Source: Mesodorylaimus sp. YZB2_4 | Lineage: Eukaryota; Nematoda; Enoplea; Dorylaimida; Dorylaimidae | Assembly: GCA_030248295.1 (NCBI GenBank) | Contig: JASANH010001629.1 | Location: 38,014-102,013 of the forward strand | Length of the DNA stretch: 64,000 nucleotides | Direction: 5' to 3' | Shown here: one piece after another, positions 24,801-35,709 of the stretch | Numbering within the stretch: the first letter of the stretch is position 1 | Layout of the letters: every line of letters begins with the position of its first letter | The notes under the pieces: generated by a model | Database searches by the model: none | The model's input: only the letters and a program-made list of their open reading frames with translations | Told to the model about the DNA's origin: nothing | Position numbers and translations under genes: made by a program

Positions 24801-25304
24801 TGGTTACGAGTCTCCGCATGTCTATTGTCGACCGGCCGAGTAATACCATCTATCGCATGAATCGAAGGTACGAAAAGTCTCTGACCGTAAAGGATTGCCC
24901 GTGGAATTTTAACGCACCGCATTCTGAATTTCACATTTTTGCTGGCCATTTCTCATTCAAATGCACAGAATAGACACGGCCAGAAGAGATCGCTGATCAT
25001 AAGTCAAGAAATGGAACCAACTCAGTTTCATTGCCTCATTACCCCGCTTTGGGCGAGTGGTCGAGCACATACCACCAGGTCAACAAAAGTACAGCGTCAC
25101 TGCAGTCCATGCTGGTCACGATCAGTCAACGAGTCACTTACCGAATGGATCCCTCTTAATGTGCAGTGCATTTCCCACAATCCAGTACGGCTCTGGTCCC
25201 GGAAACTGATCAATCATCCGACACAATTTCATGTATTTCCAAAATTGATAGACCAGAAAAGTGGTAATGGCCACAATCAATAACACTGCAGCTGCAGCTA
25301 CCAT
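21841..25304 (-). CDS. Cytochrome P450, CYP4-type (copy B)
   Basis: Paralogue of copy A. Exons 25142-25304, 24061-24259, 23709-23969, 23531-23657, 23275-23466, 22333-22573, 22052-22231, 21841-21998 sum to 506 residues. The start at 25304 (MVAAAAVLL) aligns with the copy A start; an upstream in-frame Met at 25358 would add 18 residues. Landmarks: WRPRRKMMTPAFHGD, I-helix GFDTTATSANW, K-helix ESLR, IPERHLPENSAG and haem loop FSAGIRNCIG. Exons 2 to 8 have exactly the lengths of copy A; only exon 1 differs, by 6 nt. The first intron is about 880 bp and the intron before the I-helix exon about 700 bp, longer than in copy A (677 and 224 bp), so intron growth rather than exon change separates the copies. 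Same inferred role at the ER; substrate unknown. Confidence 0.92.
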
Positions 25305-26044
25305 TTTCGATGAGGTAAATACAGTCTGACGACCAAGTGGTGCGAAGAAAAGTGACAAGACTGGGAGAAACTTTCTTTGGAGTAAACATTAGGAGTGTGT
25401 AGTCACGCCTTCAATCGGCTGTCACTGGCGCTGGGTAGGCGGATAGAAGGGGGCGGAGGGGGCCTGAGTACGCACGCCTCTTTTCTTTGGAAGCTATTCT
25501 TCTGTACATTTCGACCGAGACTGGTTCTTATTCGAACACGTGCTCTTGGATGTAAACGGGTCAATGTCCCATTTTGTAAGTGCCTTCGAACAGACCCCGT
25601 GAGGTAGGTGTCGTGGGCGCCTTGGTTGACTGCAGGCTATAGCAAGTGTGGTAATTCGTATCCCATACTTTGCAGTAAATGCGGAGGTAGCAGACAATGG
25701 GGAGTCCCCAGGCATCACAATTCCGGACGGCACGCCTCATCCAGGCAGTTCGCACCGACGGTAATGTCAAGCCAGTAGTCGCTACGTATCTGCTGTCTCC
25801 TAGTCTCGAGTCAGGCCCTATACTATCCCAGAAATAAACAAGTTCCATCCACAGCGAACAATCAAATGACAGACGACTGAATCGAAACTGTTTCAAGGTA
25901 TAAAGTACACTTGATATTTCTTTCCTTCGCGCCTAGATATGCCGCAGACGAGAACAACATCATCTGGACCAGACCAAACAATATGCAGAACTGGGGGAAC
26001 AAACAAACAGCACTAAAGGTTACTTGATATATGAGTCCAACTTT
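25305..26044. other. Spacer between P450 copy B and MED8
   Basis: 740 bp with the probable promoter of P450 copy B and the 3' end of MED8. Open frames here (for example 25561-25896 on the minus strand) show no domain or splice context and were not called. Confidence 0.5.
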
Positions 26045-27109
26045 CTATCTCGCATACGGATGAACAGCAGCGTTCGCTGCTTGCTTCGTGCTTTTTGAGC
26101 TCGGATATTTTCCACCGGCTAAAACAGCAAATTAGTTAGCTCAAACAAAAATGTCCCAAATTTTCGTCAAATACCTGGAGCAGATGGTGGAGCTGGTTTC
26201 ATGTCTTTTCCAATCGTCACCGCAGCGATCAATTTTTTTGTGTCTTCCGCCAAGAAAGTAGGAGGTAACTTAGCAGCTGAAAAGAGACACATTTGCTAGC
26301 ACATAATTTAGATAGCAATCGTGTCCATACCTTCAGCGTCCACGGCATCAGCAGCAGAACTAGCGCTAAGTATGTTGTCGATGACATTGTTCAAACATTT
26401 GTTCATTGATGTGATTTGCTTTTGGACCATATCCTGCGATTTAGTAGCAAATTGATTCATCAGTTGCTTGTCCAGTTCTTCCACGTGAGGCTCGGATTTG
26501 GTACGTAAGTAATCTGGTGCCACTGCGTGATTCCAGACGTTCAATCGATTTTCCGTGATTTGCTAGAGTGGAAAAATTTTTAATCGCATTATCAAGCGAC
26601 CAATAGAAAATAATGAGGAAAAAAACAAGATGCCTTCATCCCTCGTTAAAATATCGCAGGGCAAACGGGACAGACTGAACCTCCTGGAAAATACACTTCT
26701 ACTGTAGGTCGAGCAACAGGCATACTGTATCCTAGCCGACCCCATGCTCTCGAAATAATCCAAATAATCACATTTTAATGGCTAAAACACTTACTTGAAG
26801 TTCGGGATCCACTTCCAAGGACAAGCGAATCGGTAGTAAAACAAAATTGCGCAATGGCGGCGTGCGATCGCTTCGTAAAACACCCAAAATGCTGCTAAAC
26901 TGGCTTGATAGAACCGCGAAACTGTCCAACATAGCAGGCCTAATAATTGATTAAGGTGATAAGTTAAAAAATTAGAAAACAACCTTCGCTTACCAGTCTA
27001 ATCGTTCCTGCATTTCTAGTTTCCGAAGAAATTCGTAAATAGAATGCTGGATTTCTTTTATTCGATTTGTCAGCGCCTCCAAAGCTGCCTGTACATTTTT
27101 GTCAGCCAT
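26045..27109 (-). CDS. MED8: Mediator complex subunit 8
   Basis: Head-module subunit of Mediator, the nuclear co-activator that links transcription factors to RNA polymerase II. Five exons: 26994-27109, 26795-26939, 26331-26562, 26175-26276, 26045-26118, coding for 222 residues. The N-terminal coiled region (ALEALTNRIKEIQHSIYEFL), the conserved WPAMLDSFAVLSSQ block, TPPLRNFVLLPI, the PDYLRTKSEPHVEE block and the terminal AAVHPYAR match the order in animal MED8 proteins as I know them (LRTKPDPEVEE and ASMHPYQR in vertebrates). Length is slightly below the vertebrate form because the Gly/Gln-rich linker is short. It is divergently arranged with ASCC1, start codons 223 bp apart, so a shared promoter is likely. 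Confidence 0.93.
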
Positions 27110-27332
27110 TAGAGCAAATAAATTATTTAGTTTAGTCTATTTGTACGTAGATCTTTCAAAGAAAAAAAGCTGGACTGGATCATGGCACCTGGAGAGATCC
27201 GCATGGAAGAAAATTGGCGCGTTTTAGCAGACGACTAAGTAAATTTGTCTGCTCCAGAGCGGGAAAGACATCGCGCAAATCGGAATTATAAAATCTCGGC
27301 TTATGATCGAGATTTCCGTTCAATTTTAAAAA
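27110..27332. promoter_or_regulatory. Divergent promoter region of MED8 and ASCC1
   Basis: The 223 bp between two oppositely oriented start codons must hold both transcription starts and both 5' UTRs. Both neighbours are housekeeping nuclear genes, which fits a bidirectional promoter. No TATA box is evident. Inference from layout. Confidence 0.6.
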
Positions 27333-29165
27333 ATGGATCCACTAAACATAAACAACATCGATGTGGTAAAGCCAGAAGTAAATTGGATTACCGATCGTTT
27401 CGGTCAGCGTTGCTATCGTCGCTACGTTCCGTCATTTTCCATTTCGAACCAGACTTTTGGCAATATTCAAACAGTTGCTGCTGGGAATGGTGTCGAATGT
27501 GGTGAGTAAATCATGCCACTTTACTTAGGTACCGCATTCAGTCCCAGGGGTCTGTCGGACATGCTTTTAGAGATGACCCATAAATAAAGTAGGTTAGAGG
27601 TTTACAAATCATATTGGCCTAGTGGCCTATTGGCCGCCATTTTTCATTCTTTGATCAGTACAAGGTTTTTCGCTGAGATGATATCCGGAGGTTGGATTTC
27701 TGGCAGCTGTAGTGTTCCCAATCTATAACAAATTCCAGAATTTCGCGATTTCCAGGATTGCGGCAATTTCAAATTGGAAAATGCGGTGCATATTACGACG
27801 GTGATGAACCTCCATGTGGCGCAGTTGACGAAGAAGAGGGCGACGATTATGAGATCACATACAACGATAGGGTCAACATCTACACTACCGAACTGTCGAT
27901 TGCCAAGGACTATTTCAAGCATATAATCGGGCGGCAAGCGGAAACTAAGAAAAGGTTAGAAAATCAAACGAGGACTCGTATCGAAGTGCCCAAGATTGGG
28001 CAAGATGGAAATGTTGGTAAGATTTCGTTTATGGAATCAGCAAATATTTCTCCTCTCTTGAGCTTTTCTGCATGAGTTACTCGACCATGCCGCACTGTCA
28101 GATCAGAACCCCAGAGCTGAAAGTTATCAGCATTGCCTTATAATTTCAGTGATCACTGGATCCAATCGGAATGCGGTAGCATCATGTCGTCGTCGAGTCG
28201 AAATGTTGGTCGATGCTGCTCGCCAGCGCCAGCCATTCACTCACTTCATCTCACTGCCTTTCAATTCGGAGGATATCAAAACAAACTTTGAATATTTCAA
28301 GAAATGTGTTTTAGAAGAGTGCTCTGACGTAAGCTCCTTTCCTTATTCCCCCTAACAATATAACTTTGTCGTTTTCAGTCGCGAGGTGTCGATGCTTCGA
28401 TTTTTCTAAAACCCGAATGTTTGCATTTGACTATCGGTATGCTGGTTTTGCTAAGCAATAACGAGCGGACTTTGGCTAAAGAAACTTTGGAACGATGTAA
28501 AGAGGAAGTCATAATGTAAGCTATTTTTCTTTCATCTTTACCTGACACGTCCAGTTTTTCATTTTTCAGTCCGCATCTGCAAGGCGTGAAAGCGCCATTA
28601 AAAGCTCGCATGGAGAACTTGAATTTTATGAACGACGATCCGAGCGACGTGCACGTGCTATACGCCAATGTGGCTCTGTTGGACGGATATGACTCGGATT
28701 TGTAAGTTTTGCATTCACGTAGATTCTGTCTAAGAATATTCTATTTTAGGCTTCAATCTCTCGCCGACAAGATAGTTGATTATTTCGTTCAAAAGAATGT
28801 CATGCCTAGAAAACAGTACGAGGCAGTCAAGTTACACGTGACGCTGATGAATACTCGCTATCGTTCCAATGACGATGACAGCGCTGATGAAGAGGCTAAC
28901 GGAAACGGGGCCAGCAAAACGGGAGGTCATAATGGCGATAATTTCGTGCATCGGGAATCCTTCGATGCGACGCAAATTCTGCAAGTACGCTTTGATCTTG
29001 TGTTTTTCTTGGCACAAGCGACGACAGCCTTTAACGTTATGCTTTTAGAAATTCCACAACTACGATTTTGGTGAACAAATTTTGAAAGAAATTCACGTAT
29101 CTCAAAGGCATTCTTGGCGTAATGACGGCTATTATTCATCGACGGCTATGATCGATATGTACTGA
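27333..29165 (+). CDS. ASCC1: ASCC1-like protein (KH domain plus 2H phosphoesterase fold)
   Basis: Subunit of the activating signal cointegrator complex, which acts with ASCC2/ASCC3 in alkylation-damage repair and transcription. Seven exons: 27333-27501, 27756-28016, 28150-28328, 28379-28515, 28570-28701, 28750-28984, 29049-29165, encoding 409 residues. A KH domain lies at about residues 100-155, with the sequence AKDYFKHIIGRQAETKK around its GxxG-type loop (here IIGRQ) and then VVITGSNRNAV. The next block is QPFTHFISLPF, followed by two H-x-T motifs of the 2H (AKAP7/LigT-like) fold, HLTIGMLVLLSNN and HVTLMNTRY, about 120 residues apart. NFMNDDPSDVHVLYA and RESFDATQIL also match ASCC1. An acidic insert (SNDDDSADEEANG) sits after the second motif. 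Tail-to-tail with PITPNM, 286 bp apart. Confidence 0.93.
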
Positions 29166-29451
29166 GTGGTTCGATGGAAGAAGGCTGAGGACAAGTAGAC
29201 ATATATTTCTGTAACAACAGTAAACCTTACCATATGCATCAGTTGTACACGTATACGCACGAATTAATGCCAAATACGATCGACTAGTAACAAAAAAGAA
29301 CCAAAGTCGAAACCAGTTATCAAATCGTATCACGCGTGAGATCACAAAATACAAAGTTGAAGAGAATTTCGAGTGGACAGTTAGGTACTATGCAGAAATC
29401 CTAGTGAGATGGGGTAATCTCATTGCATAGGTGGTGCCAAAGTCCGCATCG

Positions 29452-32400
29452 TCACTCCTGCTCATTGACAGCATTGTGTTGCGAGCTGGACGACGAAGTG
29501 TGTCTGCCTTTCCTGCTCAGCAGTCTCGTGAATGGCGAAGGGCTTCTCATCGAGTGGGGTGTTCCAGGTTGAGACGACGTGACGGGCGGCTGCGGGGGGA
29601 CGGCTACCCCTGCGGGAGGGACCGTCAGCGAAAGGCCAGCTTTCTCGTTCTGGATATTGGCACTGGTCAATCCAGTGCTCGTAGTGGACCTCGGTGTGAA
29701 CGAATGGCTTCGTTGTACTGCCACGGCTCGATGTTGATACTGACCCGGTATACCGAAACTCTTCCTTATCAGCAATCGACCGTTTCCCTGCGCCGCCCTG
29801 CTGACGGCCATACTGCTCGAGTTCAATATGTTCAAGTGAGCCGCGTATCCGTCCGATAATACTACCGCCTGACCCGCAAATTTCTTGACAGACGCTTTGC
29901 CGACCACGAATATCCGTTCAGGAGTCATACCCACATCCTTGTACATGTGCACGTCCTTGGCCGATCCGTATCCTGCTTGGATATGAATACCACAATCGTT
30001 GACCAATCGTTTCAAATATTGCGTTTTCTGTCGCAGAGGTTCTGTGGATATACCATCAGTGAAAAAGAGCAGTCCGTGCGGGAAGTTATGCTGAGCCAGC
30101 CAAGCCAGTACTCGACGTTGCTGCATGTCCGGGCGAGCAGTCACGTAGAGAATCAAGTAGCCGAGGTCCTGCCAATGGCGAACCACATCGACGGCACCCG
30201 GCCGCACCTTCGGGTCCTTGCCACTGACGCTGACACTCGCCGTGAACGAGCCATCGATGCTGAAGACCACGCACTCGGTCTTGGGCGGAACCACAGCCAA
30301 GTACATGTCCTGGTAGGTGTGGTCGCCCAGGACGACCATCTTGACCGGGTACAGTCCGTAGGGGAGACGACGTGCGATGGGAATTGTGAACGATAGGCGG
30401 CCGTGGTTGTCCGTCGTCTCAGTGCCGTAGTGCACCCACTCCCCGTTCTCGCACGGCTTCTCCATTATGTACACGTCCACCTTCTCGCCAGTCAATGCCA
30501 CCACATCCAACGAGCCGTACATGAACCGGGCCTGAAACGAACAACTTACGCGTCCACCAAAATAAGCATAATCTCCCCATAATCCTACCTGAAGAACTTG
30601 CGGCTGGTTTTCGGCCACAATCACATCGTTTCCTCGATGATTGGCAGCTGCGTTTTTTATTTTGAACGAAGTCCGCCTTCGCACCCACTTTTCGGTCGGT
30701 TTTGACGAATAGAACAAGGCCGGCGACCCTTCCCTGCTGTTCATGAACGTATCGCCAGTGATGAACTGCCGAACAACAAATGCGGCCAGATCGTGCGATT
30801 CCCAGAAGCTGGCGTGCAGCACACTGGGCAAAGCCACGGTCGGAAATGAAGTCAAGCCCTCCGGGCAATACAGAGCGTAATCGAGTCGCTTGGCGCCCCA
30901 CCACTGGCTCGCCATTTGCGACAGTACGGCCATATTTCCTCCTCAAATAATAATCAGCTATTAACAATTCTACACGTAAAACACCGACTTACGACTAGAA
31001 TTCGCCTGTTCTCCTGCAGTCAGTGTCGCGGTCGTGGTCTGCAACGAGACCCCATCGTGGCCGTCGACCAAACTGAACCCGCTGAGTCGTCTTCTTGGAC
31101 TTGGTCTGGCTGCAGCCGTAGTTTTGGTCGGTGAGCAAGACGCGCTGGTGGCTTGCTGTTGGAACTCATCCAGATGTTTCTGCAGGCAGTCCAATACGTG
31201 CATCGATTGGCCATCTCCCAGAGGGAATCGTTGGTATCGAGGAACATTCGTAGGAGCGATACGAGCGAATTGCCAGGCGATCAATGGTTCCAAGCGAGCG
31301 CAGCACGGATCGATGGCGTAATACAAATTGTACACTTGACCACACAACGGTCGGATGGGAGTGACTGTCGGCGAGTAACCTGCAATGGCCACCAGTCACC
31401 AATCTGTCACAGCGGACATAGTTGACCAATCTTACCTGAGGTCTTCGACAACTGTCGATACGCCAACACGAGCGCCAACGGCGTTCCGCACAGGAACAAC
31501 TGCGACACCCGAAACTCGAGTTTGGGTACTGGCGGTGGATAAACTGACGATGCTCTGCTGACTTCTCCAACCACTCCACCACTCACACTCAACGCCGCAT
31601 CCGAACAAGCGCCCGCGCTGCGACGAGCACCAACCGCTGTCAAATGTTTCGGCCTGTCAAATATCAGCGAACGAGTCGTGAGGCCACCATCGACCGACGA
31701 CGGCGTGTACGTGCATTGATCTCCTTCAGGACTCGAAGCTCGACGCTCCAGTGGCAGGCTGTGAGGCGATGCTCGTGGCCCGCGATGATGACCATACATC
31801 CCGTTGGCCTGAGTGACATTGCCAGGGTGATGAGTGCTCGCTGATCCTTCCTTCAACTGATTCGACTCCGCCAATAAACTAGCTGCAGTCAACACCTGAA
31901 AAAGACAGTTTTGCATTCCTTTTAACTTCCAGCTTTAGAATCTACACTCTTACATCATCTTCGGGAATCGCCATACTGACATCGGCCACATCGGAATGCG
32001 AGGACGTCTGGGATGGATTTCTAGAAACTGCCGTCGATCGTTGACGAACCAAACCATCATAAGCTAGCAAGCCACCCATCGCGTCGCCCAACACGCACAC
32101 CTACGAGAGAAAGCCAACATTAGCTTAAGGCCAAAACAGACGATCCCTTCCCTACCTCGCCGCAGAATCCCAGTCCATCGTCGCTTTGTAGAAATTCGGC
32201 ATAAACTTGATTCGCCTTCAATAAAGTCGCATGAACGGCATCGTCGTAGGCCGACGATGCACTGGCCAGCAAGGGCACGATCGCCGGTGCCAAGTGCTGA
32301 CAAAATCCACCTTGGGTGCCATCGGAAACATTCAAATGCGCTTCTCCAGTAGCTCCGTACGGACAAATGTTTCCCAACGCCGTTAGCGCCTCGGCCACGC

Positions 32401-35400
32401 ACGTGCTCAGGCACGGCACCAATCGAAACGCCAATCGACCATGTAGAGTCGGGTAATGAGCTTTGAGAACGTTATCGAAAGTAGATCTACAACCACAATC
32501 AATCCCCTTTTGGACCGCCCATCACTAAAATACTTCATTCTTACTTCAGCGTGACCACGTCCGCCTGTTTCGATTGACCGTGTTCCAACGAGGCGGCACT
32601 CGCACTGGCGTCCATGACCGTCCCCCCGTGGAAAATAAGTATCAGATAATCCACCCCGCTAATTTGGCCACCTCCAACACCCGTTCCAGCATCGGCGCCT
32701 GGCCTGGCGCTGACAGGAGGCGACGAATTCTGATCGTCCACATCTTCTTCAATGGCCAGCATTTCCACAGAACTCCATCGAACCATACTGGGTCGGTCAA
32801 CTGGTGTATCGACCGCATCGTCGTCTATTGTGTCGGCCGCATCAAAAAATTCATCGTCCGACAGCGAATCGGTTCTCATCGAACGCAGAGGATCCATCAC
32901 GCCCAACGAACTAGCTAAAACGAGAAACGACTCCTTCACTTTCAATGGCGGCTACACATTTCCTCTGTCCTGTTTCGAAAACCAGACCACCGTTCCAAGT
33001 CCCGCTGCAAATAAACTGGTCCTGTTTATTCAAGCCTCTCCGCTGACCACCCGAGAACCCAATCGAAGTCGACTCCAGTGGCCAACCAGCACTTACTCGG
33101 TGTCGCCAAGGATCTCTGCGAGCTGGCGGGACTCAAGGTTCCTCGTCTCGCACTGTTTTGCCTGGTCGAGTGCACGCTGGCACTACTCGTGTTCACGTCC
33201 AACCTGGCGTGCTGCTGAGTTCCATGTTCCGGCGATGCTGCTTGTGTTCGCGCAGGTTGAGTGGAGGACGACGATACTGGCGTTGCCGCAACAGCACCCG
33301 CACTCGCTTCGTTCTTTCCCGTTTCCGATGTCGGAGTCGTCCCTATCCTGTGCGGACCACTCGATGACGCTGACGTCGCCAACTGACTTTCGGCTCTCAA
33401 CGCCGCCGCCATCTGAAAAGAGAAGAAATCCCTTCATCATCTCTGTAGAATCCACGAAACCAAATCCATCTTGCTTTATCAGTTTCACAGCACTTGGAAA
33501 ATCCGCAGCCCATTTTCGAGTCAGAACCCAAATGGCCTAGGCTGGTCCCGACGGCAATCTGCACTGCACAACGCCCAGTATGCGATGCCGACCCGACACA
33601 CCAATAGCTCATTAAAGTCTACTATATGACTCTGACATCAGAGCACGAGCACTGGACCACGTCGTACTGGGCTACCATATAAGGCCCGCGGGAAGACTAG
33701 TGTTCCTTTGATCACAGGATATGGGCTCTTTCAACGGCTGCGTAAACAAGGCAGCTAATAAAAGCCATTCCGCAACCCTGAGCACCTCTAGTCTGGCCCC
33801 AACGACGGCTATGAAAAGGGAGGAACCCAGCGCGGCATTACTTTCTTTTGGGACATCCGCATTAGAATCGTTCTTGCCAATGTCTACTGTATTCCGATGC
33901 CGACGCTTTTTTGCAGAAGCCCGCATTCTCCAGCCCACCTTTATCAAAGATTGCACCCGCCATTTTTACGATACCACCAGCATCAATCAAACTGCGCCCG
34001 ACTCTTCAATCGGCTGACTTTAACGCACCTTCTCGTTCAAGACTTCCTGAGCTTCACGTTCCAGCCGTCGAATGTCGTCGATGGTTAGTCCGAACCATTC
34101 ATCCTGCCACGCCCACGCTTGTCGATGCGCGTGTAACATTGTCCGATGCAATACTAAAAAGAGAATGTCACAAAAAAGACCGAGTCTCCAACGCCCCCTG
34201 CCGCAATAACATTCTCAACTGCCCGTATATTACGACGATCAAGCATCTCAAAAAACCAATCACAACATGGTTTGGCGGGTCCCAGCGGGGATGTGACCAC
34301 AATAGCACTCCCTCCTATTTTACCACATGCTACAGCGCACTCGAGGATGAAGCGAGGCATTACACAATAAATGATTTAGCGGGCCCCTTCCCCTACCCGC
34401 CCCCGCACCTCGCCATCCCAGACCTCGTCCATTTACTAAATACATAACTTTCCCTATTCATACAAACTCTTGAAAAGAACCCGTTTCGTCTCTCAAAAGA
34501 AAAAAACCAACTCGCCCACCATCAAGAAACTGTCAGTCAGGAAAGCTCTCAGAAAAATCTTTTGTCAATGATAGAACATTGGCGACAAAGAAAAACCTTT
34601 TCCCCTACTCAAGACACAGGAAGCAAAGAAGTGACTTCCCATCACTTCGACACACGAGTGCCATTTCCTTTAGACTGGAAAATCAGATTTAGAAAAAAAA
34701 CGTCTTTTAGACTTATCCGCCAGGATTGCTTCAACTCTCGAGACAGTCTCTTACCATGCTCGTGAATATATTTCTCGATCTTAGTCTGCATTCCCCAATA
34801 TCGAAATTCCACTTTACACAATTTATACGAGCACATAACAGGCGTCTTATTTTGCACCGCCTGTTGGACCCAATCGTCGGTCAATGGTCCTCGACCCGTT
34901 TTCTTCGATTTATACAATTTCGGATCTTCTTCTTGCTTATACTCGTGGGGTGGTACTGGATCTTTGACCAAATCGATTCTATCTATAAATTACCAATTAG
35001 CGATTATTTTACATCCTAAACCAAGTCAGAATGCACCTCACCAATAGTCCTCTCCTGTAATTCACTCTCGCTCAAATTGAACACATTCGGTTGAAAGCCA
35101 GCATCGTTGAAATATCTCGTTTCCACATCCAAAACGAATCGTTCCACAAAAGGGCAAGTGTATTTCGTTCGTGTATACGGATAAGCATTCCACGCTTCTT
35201 CCTCCACTCGCAGAGCGCTCGGCAAAATAGCTCGCAACCAGGCTAAAAAACAAACACGACATTTGTCAGAAATTTCCCAACCGAAACTAGACCACTTCGA
35301 AATGGCAAAGTTTCAAAAGGCAAAGAAGACTAGCAGTCGACTGACCAGGCAAATGGCTTCCAATATGATAAACCTTATAAGTGTACTGTCCGCCCTTCCC

Positions 35401-35709
35401 GCCAGGCCCGTTCTCGTACGGTTCGTTCACTAAGATTTCCACACCGCTTCCAGCGCCTCGAGTCTCTTCTCTGCTTTTTTTCTAAAAAATACCAGCAACA
35501 CATTTTTAACTCTTGAAATTCCAAACAACAAAATATTAGCAAACAAAGGGGCTGAACAAACAGCAAAAAGAAGCATGTCAATAAAACCAGTTTTCGCATT
35601 CCACCCACCCACCTCCCCTGTGCACCCTTACCTGTATCATATACAATTGAGCAATGCGGTACTCCTCGACCGTCAACGGCAACGGGATACGATACTCCTT
35701 GATTAGCAT
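29452..35709 (-). CDS. PITPNM: Membrane-associated phosphatidylinositol transfer protein (RdgB/Nir/PITPNM)
   Basis: Exchanges phosphatidylinositol and phosphatidic acid at ER-plasma membrane contacts, sustaining PLC signalling. Thirteen exons: 35632-35709, 35346-35481, 35042-35242, 34755-34982, 34029-34153, 33097-33412, 32545-32938, 32156-32486, 31954-32100, 31436-31895, 30993-31379, 30589-30941, 29452-30531; total 1411 residues. Domains: PITP ([53 protein letters not shown]); an acidic FFAT-like motif DDEFFDAAD for VAP binding; a lipase-like/DDHD region ([31 protein letters not shown]); and an LNS2 domain ([46 protein letters not shown]) followed by a Ser/Pro-rich tail. The junction between exons 6 and 7 has a weak acceptor and is the least certain. 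The last intron (30532-30588) is 57 nt and open in frame. Confidence 0.93.

Noticed and set aside
24329..24949. Minus-strand frames between P450 copy B exons 1 and 2
   Set aside because: They have no domains and lie inside an intron whose flanking exons join in phase.
29452..30933. A free-standing LNS2/lipin-like protein of 493 residues
   Set aside because: The frame continues upstream through correctly phased exons to a PITP domain starting at 35709, and the intron at 30532-30588 makes the long frame artificial.
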